Shown here piece after piece: positions 32,419-41,023 of a DNA stretch of 48,625 nt. The notes under the pieces are model-generated. The model saw nothing but the letters and a program-made list of their open reading frames with translations. It had not been told where the DNA came from and made no database searches. Source of the DNA: JAHIVN01 sp018816645 (lineage in GTDB: Bacteria; Patescibacteriota; Dojkabacteria; JAHIVN01); assembly GCA_043816305.1 (NCBI GenBank), contig JBDRHZ010000053.1:1-48625 (forward strand). Direction: 5' to 3'. Made by a program: the position numbers and the translations under genes. Within the stretch, counting starts at the first letter, position 1, and each line of letters starts with the position of its first letter.

Positions 32419-32997
32419 TTATATTTGCAAATCCCTCTCTAAGGTAAGTGCTATCTCTTCAACTGTCCCATTTCCATCGATTTCCTTTAGAACAGATAGT
32501 CCTTCGTAATATAATTTTAATGGCTCTATATTGTCTTCGTATTCCCTTATACGAACCTTTATGTCCTGCATATTATCATCTACCCGAGCCCCTCCCTTGT
32601 CTTTTGGCAGAACAACGCGCTTGAGCAAACGATCAATTATGTTATCCTTGCTGACTGAAACCAAATATACTTTATCTATTTTCTTCTTGTTCTTCGAAAG
32701 ATAGTTGTTCAACACAACTGCTTCTTCCACCCTTCTCGGCGCGCCATCGAGAATGAAACCGCTCTCACAATCCTTCTCTTCTAGCCTAAATCTAGTCAGC
32801 ACTTCCATAATTTTTGAAGGAACTAATTCACCATCTTCCGCGTACTTTGCAGCTTCAAGTCCAATTACAGTCTTTGCCTCTTTCGCATCTCTCAAAACCT
32901 GCCCCATTGATATAGCAGGCAGTCCCAACTTTGAAGCAAGATTTTTCGCCTGAGTACTTTTACCTGACCCAGGAGGCCCTAAAATAATTATTATCAT
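32419..32997 (-). CDS. adk: Adenylate kinase
   Basis: The 192-aa enzyme (ATP + AMP to 2 ADP) has the P-loop GPPGSGKSTQAKNLA (7-21), the AMP-binding region (ISMGQVLRDAKEAKT, FILDGAPRR) and the short LID segment (LLKRVVLPKDKGGARVDDN). The short lid lacks a zinc knuckle. GAPR replaces the usual GFPR. It follows secY by 46 nt. Confidence 0.95.
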   Translation of the reverse strand: MIIIILGPPGSGKSTQAKNLASKLGLPAISMGQVLRDAKEAKTVIGLEAAKYAEDGELVPSKIMEVLTRFRLEEKDCESGFILDGAPRRVEEAVVLNNYLSKNKKKIDKVYLVSVSKDNIIDRLLKRVVLPKDKGGARVDDNMQDIKVRIREYEDNIEPLKLYYEGLSVLKEIDGNGTVEEIALTLERDLQI

Positions 32998-33043
32998 ATC
33001 TAAGTAAACTTCTGAAAACTTCCACTGTAAAAAAGAGTACTTA

Positions 33044-34345
33044 CTATTTGTATGATTCGTAACTCCTTGATACTACCATTGATTTCAATCTCCGAATAGA
33101 ATCTAGTATCACCCCAACTACGATAAGAATACTTGTTCCGCCTATACCCGAAAAAATGGCGAGATCAGTATCTCTTCTTGCCAGCGATGGAACAAGCGCA
33201 ACTGTAGCTAGAAAGAGCGCTCCGATCACAGTCAGTCTTATAACAATACTAGTAATATATTTCGCAGTTGACTTGCCGGGCCGAATCCCTGGAACAAAAC
33301 CTCCTGATTTTTTCAAGTTTTCTGCCTGTTCATCAGGCTTGAGGGTAACAAAAGTATAGAAGAATGTGAATATTATTATTAATAAAAAGTACAAGAGATT
33401 GTAAAGCCATAATTTTTCGTTGGAGTATATAAGTGTTAACTTCTCGCTAAGTTTATAAAAGAACGAGCTTGGATTTGATGCACTTATGAAGAATTGCGTA
33501 ATGATTTGTGGAAACGAAAGCAGAGAAGCAGCAAATATCACTGGCATCACACCAGCTTGATTTATTTTCAATGGGAGAAATGTACTCTGGCCGCCATACA
33601 ACATGCGGCCTCTTACACGGCGTGCATACTGGATCGGCACCTTTCTTGTCGCCTCTGTGATAAACACTATCCCTCCGATCATGACTAGCGCCCCGATTAT
33701 CACGCTTACTAGAAGAACCTTATCAAAAATAATCGTATCTATGTCCCGAGAAACAAGTCCCGGCAAAGAAGCCATAATACCAGCAAAAATTATAAATGAA
33801 GCTCCATTCCCGACTCCTTCTTCAGATATCAGTTCACTAATCCACATCAGTAGAACTGTTCCTGCAGTCAAACTCAAAACCATAGTCACAACCTCTAAGG
33901 TTGATGGCTCTCCGATCAGATTTGGAAATTGCTTTTTCAGAATAGTGTATATGACAAGCGACTGCATAATCGACAAAGGAACAGTCAGATAGCGCGTATA
34001 TTGACTGATCATCTGCCGGCCACGTTCTCCTTCCTTACTCAACTCTTCGAGTCTAGGAATAACAGTTGTCAAAAGCTGAACAATAATAGAAGCATTGATA
34101 TATGATGCAAGTCCTATCGCAACAATCGAAGGATTATCTAGCCTGCCTCCGGTCACAAGTGTAAAAATATTCCCAAATGGATTATCACCGAAGAATTCTT
34201 TAAAAGCATCACCATTAATTCCAGGTAGTGGGATCGCAGCAAGCAGCCTAAATGCTAAAAGCATAAGCAGCGTAAACCCGATCTTCTTTCTGATATCGGG
34301 GGTTTTCAACATCTGACTCAATTGTTGGAAAAATCGTTTTATCAA
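33044..34345 (-). CDS. secY: Protein translocase subunit SecY
   Basis: The 433-aa, ten-helix channel protein has PDIRKKIGFTLLMLLAFRLL near the N-terminus, the plug region after PLPGING, and GIRPGKSTAKYI in a late loop. It begins with TTG at 34345 (an in-frame stop lies 9 nt upstream); the next ATG, 34312, would remove 11 residues that match SecY N-termini. It works with SecA (5464-8415). It follows rplO, the standard spc-operon order. Confidence 0.97.
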   Translation of the reverse strand: MIKRFFQQLSQMLKTPDIRKKIGFTLLMLLAFRLLAAIPLPGINGDAFKEFFGDNPFGNIFTLVTGGRLDNPSIVAIGLASYINASIIVQLLTTVIPRLEELSKEGERGRQMISQYTRYLTVPLSIMQSLVIYTILKKQFPNLIGEPSTLEVVTMVLSLTAGTVLLMWISELISEEGVGNGASFIIFAGIMASLPGLVSRDIDTIIFDKVLLVSVIIGALVMIGGIVFITEATRKVPIQYARRVRGRMLYGGQSTFLPLKINQAGVMPVIFAASLLSFPQIITQFFISASNPSSFFYKLSEKLTLIYSNEKLWLYNLLYFLLIIIFTFFYTFVTLKPDEQAENLKKSGGFVPGIRPGKSTAKYITSIVIRLTVIGALFLATVALVPSLARRDTDLAIFSGIGGTSILIVVGVILDSIRRLKSMVVSRSYESYK

Positions 34346-34364
34346 CTTTTTACCCTATAAGTAC

Positions 34365-34823
34365 TTAGTAAACTTTTCCTCCTGCCTGTTCTATCTTCTT
34401 TGTTGCGCTTGCCGAGACTTTAATTCCCTTAATTGAAAATTTCTTGCTGATATCTCCGTTCCCAAGAATTCTTACCAGAACTTTTTTTGAACTCCCCTTG
34501 ATAAGTCCAGTTCCCTTGAGGTATTGGACAGTAATAACTTCACCTTCCCGTAAATTTTCCAAATCAGATAAGTTTAGGATGAATACAGACTCCTTTGCTT
34601 TCTTATACTTTCTCTTATTCGATCTTTTACCGATACCCCTGAGCTTTGGTAGCGAGTTGAGCTTTGCTTCCCTTATCCATGCTCTCTGTCTCTTGAAGCC
34701 ACTTCGGCTGCGTTGGCCCTTCATACCTTTGCCGACAGTATGTCCGCCTTTACCAGAACCATAACCGCGGCCTACAATTTTTTTCTTTTTCTTAATTTTT
34801 GGTGACTTAATTTGAAATATCAT
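34365..34823 (-). CDS. rplO: 50S ribosomal protein L15 (uL15)
   Basis: The 152-aa product has the glycine-rich N-terminus (GRGYGSGKGGHTVGKGMKGQ, RSRSGFKRQR) and the C-terminal KVSASATKKIEQAGG. It overlaps the end of rpsE by 17 nt. No rpmD (L30) lies between them, where most bacteria have it; its absence is a general trait of CPR bacteria. Confidence 0.97.
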   Translation of the reverse strand: MIFQIKSPKIKKKKKIVGRGYGSGKGGHTVGKGMKGQRSRSGFKRQRAWIREAKLNSLPKLRGIGKRSNKRKYKKAKESVFILNLSDLENLREGEVITVQYLKGTGLIKGSSKKVLVRILGNGDISKKFSIKGIKVSASATKKIEQAGGKVY

Positions 34824-35430
34824 CCTTGAATCTACTTAACTTCAATGTTTTAAGTGCCTCAAAAGTGGCATATACATTAGGAATAGTATTTTTACTTCCC
34901 AGCACTTTTGATAAAATATCTTTTATCCCTGCAGCTTCTACAACTGCTCGAACAGCCCCTCCAGCAATTACCCCTGTCCCAGGAACTGCCGGCTTCAAAA
35001 GAACATTTGCTGCTTTAAATTTTTGTTTAACTTCGTGTGGAATTGTTTGTCCCTTTAGCAATACTTTGAACATGTTTTTCTTGGCCTTGTTAACAGCCTT
35101 ATCCTGTGCACTTCTGACATCCTTTCCTTTTCCAATCGCAACTCCAATGTTACCCTTCTTATCCCCGATCACAACCATGACACTTAGTCTTAGCCTCTTA
35201 CCACCAGCCTTCACTTTTGATACACGTCTTATCGATACAAGGCGAACATCAAGATCCTCATCTTCCCGCTGTCTCGTACGACCCCTAGGTCTTCTTGACC
35301 TTGATTGAATCCTACTTAGAGCGCGCTTTTTCCTTGCGTCTAAACTCGTCCCTTCATTTCTTTCTTTACTATCATCTGGTCCTTTTGCCTTGCTTACTAC
35401 TGTTTTCTTGATTGCTCCTTCTGTAGCCAT
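34807..35430 (-). CDS. rpsE: 30S ribosomal protein S5 (uS5)
   Basis: The 207-aa product carries a basic, serine- and arginine-rich N-terminal extension (about 1-55) before the S5 core (VRLVSIRRVSKVKAGGKRLR, VVIGDKKGNIGVAIGKGKDV, PAVPGTGVIAGGAVRAVVEA). S5 acts in decoding accuracy and helicase activity at the mRNA entrance. Start ATG at 35430 is 30 nt after rplR. Confidence 0.97.
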   Translation of the reverse strand: MATEGAIKKTVVSKAKGPDDSKERNEGTSLDARKKRALSRIQSRSRRPRGRTRQREDEDLDVRLVSIRRVSKVKAGGKRLRLSVMVVIGDKKGNIGVAIGKGKDVRSAQDKAVNKAKKNMFKVLLKGQTIPHEVKQKFKAANVLLKPAVPGTGVIAGGAVRAVVEAAGIKDILSKVLGSKNTIPNVYATFEALKTLKLSRFKDDISN

Positions 35431-35460
35431 TTGTTGAACTCTATTATATAATATAACTAC

Positions 35461-35790
35461 TTAAAATTTTACACCCTTTTTCCTCAAACCCTCTGCCAGT
35501 GCCTTAACTCTACCATGATACCTATACCCACTCCTGTCAAAGCAAAGCTCCTTTATCCCTTTCTTATTTAATTTCTCTCCCAACTTCTCCCCTACAATTT
35601 TAGCCTTATCTGCCTTCTTACCTTTGGTCAGCTTAAGATCACTTTCACTTGCCAAAGTTTTACGAGATACATCGTCTACCGCCTGAGCGTAGATGTGTTT
35701 ATTTGATCTGAACACATTCATCCTTGGCTTGGTATCTGTTCCTTTGATTTTTTTTCTTATTCTTTTTTGTCTTTTTGCTCTCCGGTTCAT
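35461..35790 (-). CDS. rplR: 50S ribosomal protein L18 (uL18)
   Basis: The 109-aa product matches L18 (PRMNVFRSNKHIYAQAVDDV, CFDRSGYRYHGRVKALAEGL, RKKGVKF). L18 binds 5S rRNA together with L5. Length is normal. It lies 22 nt after rplF. Confidence 0.97.
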   Translation of the reverse strand: MNRRAKRQKRIRKKIKGTDTKPRMNVFRSNKHIYAQAVDDVSRKTLASESDLKLTKGKKADKAKIVGEKLGEKLNKKGIKELCFDRSGYRYHGRVKALAEGLRKKGVKF

Positions 35791-35812
35791 TTTATGTCTA
35801 AAGTTTTAAAAA

Positions 35813-36391
35813 TTATTCCTCTCCTCCTCCTTCGCTTACTTTTGCAGTTTTTCCAGCCTTTCGTCTAACATATTCATCTTTATACCTGATACCTTTCCCT
35901 TTATACGGCTCCGGCTTTGCCAATCCTCTTATCTTGGCAGCCATCTGACCTACAAGCTGCTTGTCGATTCCTTTGATCTTTATATTTACCTTGTCATTGA
36001 CCTCAAATTGTATCCCTTCTGGTGCTTTTACAATATATGGATGAGTTGCTCCAGCCGTCAGCTTGATTTCTTGTCCACTCACTTCAGCCCTAAAACCAAT
36101 TCCCACCATCTCAAGATCCTTCTCAAATCCTTTTGTGACTCCTAACAACATATTATCTATAAGAGTCCTATACAAACCATGTAAAGATTTCAACGATTTT
36201 GAATCATCAGTTCTTTCAAGAGTGATCATACTTTCCTTGATCTTGCACTCAATCCCTTTTCGCATATCCAACGCCAATTCACCCAAAAAACCTTTGACTA
36301 TCACCTTCTGTCCCCCCATAATACTTGTTTCTTCAATTTTTACTTCAACACCATTAGGTATCTCTAATGGACTTAAGCCAATTCTAGACAT
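35813..36391 (-). CDS. rplF: 50S ribosomal protein L6 (uL6)
   Basis: The 192-aa product has both L6 domains (MSRIGLSPLEIPNGVEVKIE, VTKGFEKDLEMVGIGFRAEV, KPEPYKGKGIRYKDEYVRRK). The final 12 residues (TAKVSEGGGEE) are a small acidic extension. L6 sits near the factor-binding site. Confidence 0.97.
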   Translation of the reverse strand: MSRIGLSPLEIPNGVEVKIEETSIMGGQKVIVKGFLGELALDMRKGIECKIKESMITLERTDDSKSLKSLHGLYRTLIDNMLLGVTKGFEKDLEMVGIGFRAEVSGQEIKLTAGATHPYIVKAPEGIQFEVNDKVNIKIKGIDKQLVGQMAAKIRGLAKPEPYKGKGIRYKDEYVRRKAGKTAKVSEGGGEE

Positions 36392-36413
36392 TAAAATTTA
36401 CAAACTAATTAAT

Positions 36414-36812
36414 CTACCAAACTTTACAAAGATATTCACCACCTATTTTCATTTCCCTCGCCTGCTTACCAGTCATTACACCTTTCGAAGTGCTAAGAAT
36501 CGTAATCCCAAACCCGCCAAGGATCTTGGGAACATTTCGATACCCAACATACGTCCTCACCCCAGGCTTGGATACTCTTTTCAACCCTGTGATTACAGGC
36601 TGCTCTTTCGAATATCTCAACGTTAAGTTTATACTTTTTTGAGGGGCTGACTTCTCTCCTACTTCTTCATATTCTGCAATAAACCCCTCGTCTTTGAGTA
36701 TTTTGGAAATTGCCTTCAGAATCTTGGACGAAGGGACACCGACAACTTTCTTCTTCCTAAGCTGAGCATTTCTTATTCTTGTTAAATAGTCTCCAATTGT
36801 ATCAGTTACCAT
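36414..36812 (-). CDS. rpsH: 30S ribosomal protein S8 (uS8)
   Basis: The 132-aa product starts MVTDTIGDYLTRIRNAQLRK and ends ARELEMKIGGEYLCKVW-like (REMKIGGEYLCKVW). I start at ATG 36812, which matches S8 proteins; a frame extending upstream adds only hydrophobic residues from the intergenic region. S8 represses the spc operon in E. coli through an mRNA site near rplE; no such site is evident to me. No Shine-Dalgarno sequence precedes the start. Confidence 0.96.
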   Translation of the reverse strand: MVTDTIGDYLTRIRNAQLRKKKVVGVPSSKILKAISKILKDEGFIAEYEEVGEKSAPQKSINLTLRYSKEQPVITGLKRVSKPGVRTYVGYRNVPKILGGFGITILSTSKGVMTGKQAREMKIGGEYLCKVW

Positions 36813-36838
36813 TATTAATACAAATAAAATATTTATTA

Positions 36839-37033
36839 TTACCAACTAGATTTCGTAACCCCAGGGAGCTGTCCTTTATGGGCCAATTTCCTGATGCACA
36901 TACGGCACATACTAAAATATCGAAAATATCCTCGCCTCCTCCCGCAAATAAGACATCTATTATATACCCTAGATGAATACTTTGGTTTCTCCTTCAATCT
37001 CTTTTGTTTCTCAACTAACGACTTTTTAGCCAT
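36839..37033 (-). CDS. rpsN: 30S ribosomal protein S14, zinc type (uS14)
   Basis: The 64-aa product is the short zinc-binding form, with CLIC and CRMC as the two cysteine pairs and the ending LAHKGQLPGVTKSSW. Most of the first 20 residues are basic. It lies between rplE and rpsH as in the standard spc order. Confidence 0.97.
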   Translation of the reverse strand: MAKKSLVEKQKRLKEKPKYSSRVYNRCLICGRRRGYFRYFSMCRMCIRKLAHKGQLPGVTKSSW

Positions 37034-37050
37034 AAATTAAGCAGAGTAAA

Positions 37051-37713
37051 CTAAATTTTTTCGTCTTCAGCATCCTGTTTACCTTCGGCTTTTCTCATTT
37101 CCTTCATTTTTAAAGCTTCTTTTTTCTCTTCCTTGAGTGATGCCTCCATCCTTTCAAGAGCTTTCATTTCCTGCTCTTTTGCAAAGGGCATTCCTAGTTT
37201 CTGCAACAGAGCCAAGCCTTCGTTATCAGTTCGTGCTGATGTTACTATTATAACCTGCAAACTTCGGATTCTGTCAACTTGATTTGGATCTATTTCAGGA
37301 AACACAGTATGATCAACTATACCTAAAGAATAATTTCCGAATCCATCAAATGCTTTTCTGGAAACACCTCTGAAATCTTTCAATCTAGGCAACACAATTG
37401 AAACTAACTTCTCAAAGAAATCCCACATTCTCGCTCTTCGCAACGTTACCATCATTCCTACAGCCATCCCCTCACGTATTCCAAAATTTGATATTGCCTT
37501 GTCGGTTTTTGTGATTTTCGGTTTCTGTCCGCTTATCAGCGCCAGATCATCAGCCATCTTCTCTAAAGCTTGAGGATTCTTCACGGCTTCGCCCATCCCT
37601 ATGTTGATAACAATTTTCATAAGAGCAGGAACAGCCATGGCATTCTCAACTTTTAGTTCGGTCTTCAATTCTTCTACCAGATTTTTATTATATTTATCTT
37701 TTAGGTTGTTCAT
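37051..37713 (-). CDS. rplE: 50S ribosomal protein L5 (uL5) with charged tail
   Basis: The first 178 residues are a full L5 (VPALMKIVINIGMGEAVKNP, LALISGQKPKITKTDKAISN, FRGVSRKAFDGFGNYSLGIV, ITSARTDNEGLALLQKLGMPF-like). About 40 further residues form a Glu/Lys-rich, probably helical tail (EQEMKALERMEASLKEEKKE) that ordinary L5 lacks. L5 binds 5S rRNA and the P-site tRNA elbow. Confidence 0.96.
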   Translation of the reverse strand: MNNLKDKYNKNLVEELKTELKVENAMAVPALMKIVINIGMGEAVKNPQALEKMADDLALISGQKPKITKTDKAISNFGIREGMAVGMMVTLRRARMWDFFEKLVSIVLPRLKDFRGVSRKAFDGFGNYSLGIVDHTVFPEIDPNQVDRIRSLQVIIVTSARTDNEGLALLQKLGMPFAKEQEMKALERMEASLKEEKKEALKMKEMRKAEGKQDAEDEKI

Positions 37714-37720
37714 ATATTTT

Positions 37721-38032
37721 TCAGTCTATTTGTGCATTGCACTTCTTGCATGTTCGTTTTTTTGACTCTCCCTTTAAAGAAAATCCTACTCTTGTTCCCT
37801 TCTCGCAGGAAGGACAAATTAACATAACCTTACTCCTATTAATGGGAGCTTCAACTTGAATTATCCCTCCCGGATCCTTCTGATTTCCGGTTTGCTTCTT
37901 ATGCTTCTTTACATAATTTATTTTACTGACAACTAATTTTGCCTCATTTATCAACAAAGCAACAACTCTCCCGGTTTTCCCTCTGTCTTTTCCTGATAGA
38001 ACTTTTACTTTGTCGCCTATTTTTATCTTCAC
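37721..38032 (-). CDS. rplX: 50S ribosomal protein L24 (uL24)
   Basis: The 103-aa product has the KOW motif (KIKIGDKVKVLSGKDRGKTG) and GGIIQVEAPINRSKVMLICP. Four cysteines (CPSC, CKKC) in the C-terminal third look like a zinc ribbon, found in many L24 proteins. L24 starts 50S assembly. Confidence 0.97.
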   Translation of the reverse strand: MKIKIGDKVKVLSGKDRGKTGRVVALLINEAKLVVSKINYVKKHKKQTGNQKDPGGIIQVEAPINRSKVMLICPSCEKGTRVGFSLKGESKKRTCKKCNAQID

Positions 38033-38052
38033 CTCTGAATAAAGCTAATTTA

Positions 38053-38436
38053 TTATAAAACCTCAGGTGCTAAACTAATGATCTTGCTAAAACCTCTCCC
38101 TTTAAGTTCACGTGCTACTGGACCAAGCAATCTTGTTCCAAGTGGGGCCTTATTTTTTAGGTCAATTATGACCCCAGCATTATCATCAAATTTGATATAC
38201 GAACCATCGTTACGTCTCACTTCTTTTCTTGTTCTTACTACAACTACATGTACCTTCTCGTGTTCATTTACGCTTGAATCTGGAAGTGCTCTTTTCACTG
38301 AAGCACTTACTATGTCGCCGATGCTGGCAAATCTTTGATGACCTCCACCCTTCTGGTATCCTCGTACAGATATCACCATAACTTCTTTTACTCCTGTATT
38401 GTCAGTAATTTTTAACCTACTTTGTGATTGAACCAT
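38053..38436 (-). CDS. rplN: 50S ribosomal protein L14 (uL14)
   Basis: The 127-aa product has SRLKITDNTGVKEVMVISVR, SASVKRALPDSSV and the ending ARELKGRGFSKIISLAPEVL. Length is normal. L14 forms bridge B8 with 16S rRNA. Confidence 0.97.
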   Translation of the reverse strand: MVQSQSRLKITDNTGVKEVMVISVRGYQKGGGHQRFASIGDIVSASVKRALPDSSVNEHEKVHVVVVRTRKEVRRNDGSYIKFDDNAGVIIDLKNKAPLGTRLLGPVARELKGRGFSKIISLAPEVL

Positions 38437-38454
38437 TACAAAGCTACAAAAAAA

Positions 38455-38733
38455 TTATTGCTTAGAAAGTACTCTCCACTTTTTACATTTCGACAACGGC
38501 TTACACTGCTCAAGTTCTATCGCATCTCCAACATTTACCTTTTTGTCAGAGTGAGCCAGATATTTCTTAGATGAACTCAATATCTTCTTGTATAAAGGGT
38601 GCATTTTCTTGCTTACAACCCTGACTACAATCGTCTTATCCATTTTGATGCTTGTTACAACTCCATTTAATATCTTCCTCTTGGGAGAAGCTGCTTTTAC
38701 ATTATCTTGTTCTTTGTCCTGTTTATTTGTCAT
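38455..38733 (-). CDS. rpsQ: 30S ribosomal protein S17 (uS17)
   Basis: The 92-aa product has RKILNGVVTSIKMDKTIVVR and HSDKKVNVGDAIELEQCKPL plus SKCKKWRVL, the S17 OB-fold. A 17-residue polar extension precedes the core. Its start overlaps the end of rpmC by 11 nt. Confidence 0.96.
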   Translation of the reverse strand: MTNKQDKEQDNVKAASPKRKILNGVVTSIKMDKTIVVRVVSKKMHPLYKKILSSSKKYLAHSDKKVNVGDAIELEQCKPLSKCKKWRVLSKQ

Positions 38734-39073
38734 CTTTTGTTTTCTTATTTAAAGTTTTATCCTGATGTTTTATTGTTTCTTTCAAATCAGACTTCGCAGC
38801 AGCAGTGTTCTTTGCTGATATCACAGTTGTCTTTTCCTTCTTCAAATCCGCCTCATCTTTTACTACTTTGGCTCCCTCCTCACCTGACGTTAGCTTCTCA
38901 GTTAATACTGTAAGCATCACCGCAACATTTTTTCTACCTTCTTTTACCTGAGAATAATCCTTCTCTTTTCTCGATCTGACATTATATCTCAACTCCTCAT
39001 TCTCCTTTCGAGCCTTTTCAATTTCATCACTAAGTTCTTTAACTGTTTGTTTCCTGAATTTTGATGCTTTCAT
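38723..39073 (-). CDS. rpmC: 50S ribosomal protein L29 (uL29) with long tail
   Basis: The first 66 residues are L29-like (KASKFRKQTVKELSDEIEKA, RKENEELRYNVRSRK, NVAVMLTVLTEK). The remaining 50 residues (KKEKTTVISAKNTAAAKSDL...) are a lysine-rich extension. Ordinary L29 is about 65 aa, so this is nearly twice the usual length. L29 lies at the exit tunnel, where SRP and trigger factor dock; the tail would project there. Confidence 0.92.
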   Translation of the reverse strand: MKASKFRKQTVKELSDEIEKARKENEELRYNVRSRKEKDYSQVKEGRKNVAVMLTVLTEKLTSGEEGAKVVKDEADLKKEKTTVISAKNTAAAKSDLKETIKHQDKTLNKKTKDDK

Positions 39074-39078
39074 AAATA

Positions 39079-39483
39079 CTACTTCGTTATAATTTTTGTT
39101 TTAACTGCAAGCTTCTGGCCTGCTCTTTTCAAGGCCTCAATGGCTACTTCTTCATCTACCCCGCCCAATTCAAACATAATTCTTCCAGGTTTTACTACAG
39201 CAACATATCCAGCAACATCTCCTTTACCACCCCCCATTTTGACCTCAGCAGGCTTCATGCTGTAAGACTTGTCAGGGAAAATGCGTATCCACAACTTACC
39301 TTTTCTCTTTGTGTAATGCACTATCGCCTTTCTAGCTGACTCAATTTGATTTGATGTAATCCAGTTTGTCGACATAGCCTTCAGCCCATATTCCCCGACT
39401 GAAAGACGATTTGCTCTATGAGACATACCTCTCCTTTTTCCTCTAAATTTCTTCCTGTATTTTTCTCTTTTTGGTTCTAACAT
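39079..39483 (-). CDS. rplP: 50S ribosomal protein L16 (uL16)
   Basis: The 134-aa product has PKREKYRKKFRGKRRGMSHR at the start, then WITSNQIESARKAIVHYTKR, KLWIRIFPDKSYSMKPAEVK and MGGGKGDVAGYVAVVKPGRI. L16 finishes the A-site region of the 50S subunit. Spacing to rpmC is 5 nt. Confidence 0.98.
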   Translation of the reverse strand: MLEPKREKYRKKFRGKRRGMSHRANRLSVGEYGLKAMSTNWITSNQIESARKAIVHYTKRKGKLWIRIFPDKSYSMKPAEVKMGGGKGDVAGYVAVVKPGRIMFELGGVDEEVAIEALKRAGQKLAVKTKIITK

Positions 39484-39509
39484 AGGTCTTACTAAATAAA
39501 TTTCAATTT

Positions 39510-40151
39510 CTAATCAGTTTCCTCTCCCTTACCCTTATATACCCACACCTTTATCCCTTGCTTTCCGGCATTTGGAACTTGAGCCTCAGCTGTTGCATAA
39601 TCCAACCTGGCTTTCAATGTTTGTAAAGGAATGGTTCCCCATTCAGTCTTTTCTGTTCGAGCTATCTCGGCCCCCTTTATTCTTCCTGCTACCCATATTC
39701 TTATACCCTTAACTTTGTTTGTACTAACAGCCTTTTCTAGTTCTTTTGACATAATAAACTTGGGCACTATCCTTCTTTCTAGCTGTTCGGCTATCCTATC
39801 TGCAATCAGCTGAGCTGATGTGTCAGGATCCTTTACCTCTACTACCTTTAGTTCAACTTTCGATTTCAGCATTTTATTTATACTTTCCTTGATTTTCTCG
39901 ATTTGTTCTCCTCCTCTTCCGATCACAACACCAGGCCTTGCAACCCTTATCTCAATCTCTATCTTGCTTACAAATCTGCGAATGATTACACGCTCAACAC
40001 CGGCTGCTTTAAGTTCTTTTCTCAATAAATTGCGTATACGGAAGTCATCAAAAACAGTTTTACCATACTTTTCTTTTGGCATATACCAAACTGACTCCCA
40101 ATTCTTGTTTATGGCAATCCTAAATCCCGTTGGATTTATCTTCTGTCCCAT
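39510..40151 (-). CDS. rpsC: 30S ribosomal protein S3 (uS3)
   Basis: The 213-aa product has the start MGQKINPTGFRIAINKNWES, the KH domain (RPGVVIGRGGEQIEKIKESI) and the C-domain (AGRIKGAEIARTEKTEWGTI, GIKVWVYKGKG). S3 is part of the mRNA entry channel. All key regions are present. Confidence 0.98.
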   Translation of the reverse strand: MGQKINPTGFRIAINKNWESVWYMPKEKYGKTVFDDFRIRNLLRKELKAAGVERVIIRRFVSKIEIEIRVARPGVVIGRGGEQIEKIKESINKMLKSKVELKVVEVKDPDTSAQLIADRIAEQLERRIVPKFIMSKELEKAVSTNKVKGIRIWVAGRIKGAEIARTEKTEWGTIPLQTLKARLDYATAEAQVPNAGKQGIKVWVYKGKGEETD

Positions 40152-40181
40152 TTTTCTGTCAATTTTATCAATTTAAATCAT

Positions 40182-40676
40182 TTACTTTTCCGCTACGCCA
40201 ATAGTAATATGGCAATTCCTTTTCAATAGTTTCTTATACCTGCCTCGTGATCCAGCTCTTCCTCTTTTAAGTATCGGCGCATCATCAATAAATGCCTCAG
40301 CGATTATAAGGCTTTTCTTATCAAATTCAAAGTTATTATCTGCATTTGAGATTGCAGAGTTCAGTGCTTTCTGAATTGGAAGAGCCGCACTTTTGTTCAC
40401 AAACTCTAACAAATGAACAGCCTCAAGAGCATTTTTTCCTCTTATCAAGTCTATCACAAGTCTGGCCTTTCGAGCTGACATATTGATATACTTTGCCCTC
40501 GCGTAAACTGTTTTGATTTCCTGCTTAGAACTAGGGTCCTTTTTCACATTCACCTTTTCAGATTTCGCAACGTCATCGGACTTCTTGACCGTAGCCGTTG
40601 TCTTCACCTCTGCATCTTGCATCTGTACCTTCTTCTCTTTCACTTCTTTTTTCTTTTTTTCCTTTTTCTCAGCCAC
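40182..40676 (-). CDS. rplV: 50S ribosomal protein L22 (uL22) with Lys-rich extension
   Basis: The L22 core begins near residue 56 (YARAKYINMSARKARLVIDL, IRGKNALEAVHLLEFVNKSA) and ends HITIGVAEK. The first 55 residues are mainly Lys, Glu and Val. The start is GTG at 40676, 25 nt after rpsS; a later ATG (codon 19) could also be used. L22's loop lines the exit tunnel, and the N-terminus faces the tunnel exit outside. Confidence 0.95.
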   Translation of the reverse strand: MAEKKEKKKKEVKEKKVQMQDAEVKTTATVKKSDDVAKSEKVNVKKDPSSKQEIKTVYARAKYINMSARKARLVIDLIRGKNALEAVHLLEFVNKSAALPIQKALNSAISNADNNFEFDKKSLIIAEAFIDDAPILKRGRAGSRGRYKKLLKRNCHITIGVAEK

Positions 40677-40701
40677 TGCTTAAGTTCGCTAAAATATAAA
40701 A

Positions 40702-41007
40702 CTATTCCTCGGTTCTGCCAACTGTTCCTGTTGACTTTGCAATCTTTCCTTTTTTACTATGTCCTGAAAACTTTCTCGTAGGAGCAAATTCTCCTAACTT
40801 GTGTCCTACCATGGATTCAGTGACAAACACAGGAAAAAATGATCTACCGTTATGAACCTCGAAGGTTACTCCTACCATCTCAGGAGAGATAGAAGTCGAT
40901 CTCTTCCACGTCCGAATAGGCTTCTTTGAGCCCTCTTCATTGGCTTTCATTACTTTTATAAGTAACTTCTCATCTACAAATGGTCCTTTTTTTGATGAAC
41001 GCGACAT
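40702..41007 (-). CDS. rpsS: 30S ribosomal protein S19 (uS19)
   Basis: The 101-aa product has MSRSSKKGPFVDEKLLIKVM, RTWKRSTSISPEMVGVTFEV, HNGRSFFPVFVTESMVGHKL and GEFAPTRKFSGHSKKGK. Length is normal with a small C-terminal tail. S19 pairs with S13 in the head of the 30S subunit. Confidence 0.98.
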   Translation of the reverse strand: MSRSSKKGPFVDEKLLIKVMKANEEGSKKPIRTWKRSTSISPEMVGVTFEVHNGRSFFPVFVTESMVGHKLGEFAPTRKFSGHSKKGKIAKSTGTVGRTEE

Positions 41008-41023
41008 ACTAATTATCTAAAAA

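Noticed and set aside
34807..34823. Missing rpmD as a possible sequencing loss
   Set aside because: rpsE and rplO overlap directly with intact ends, so L30 is truly absent from this locus, as known for CPR bacteria.
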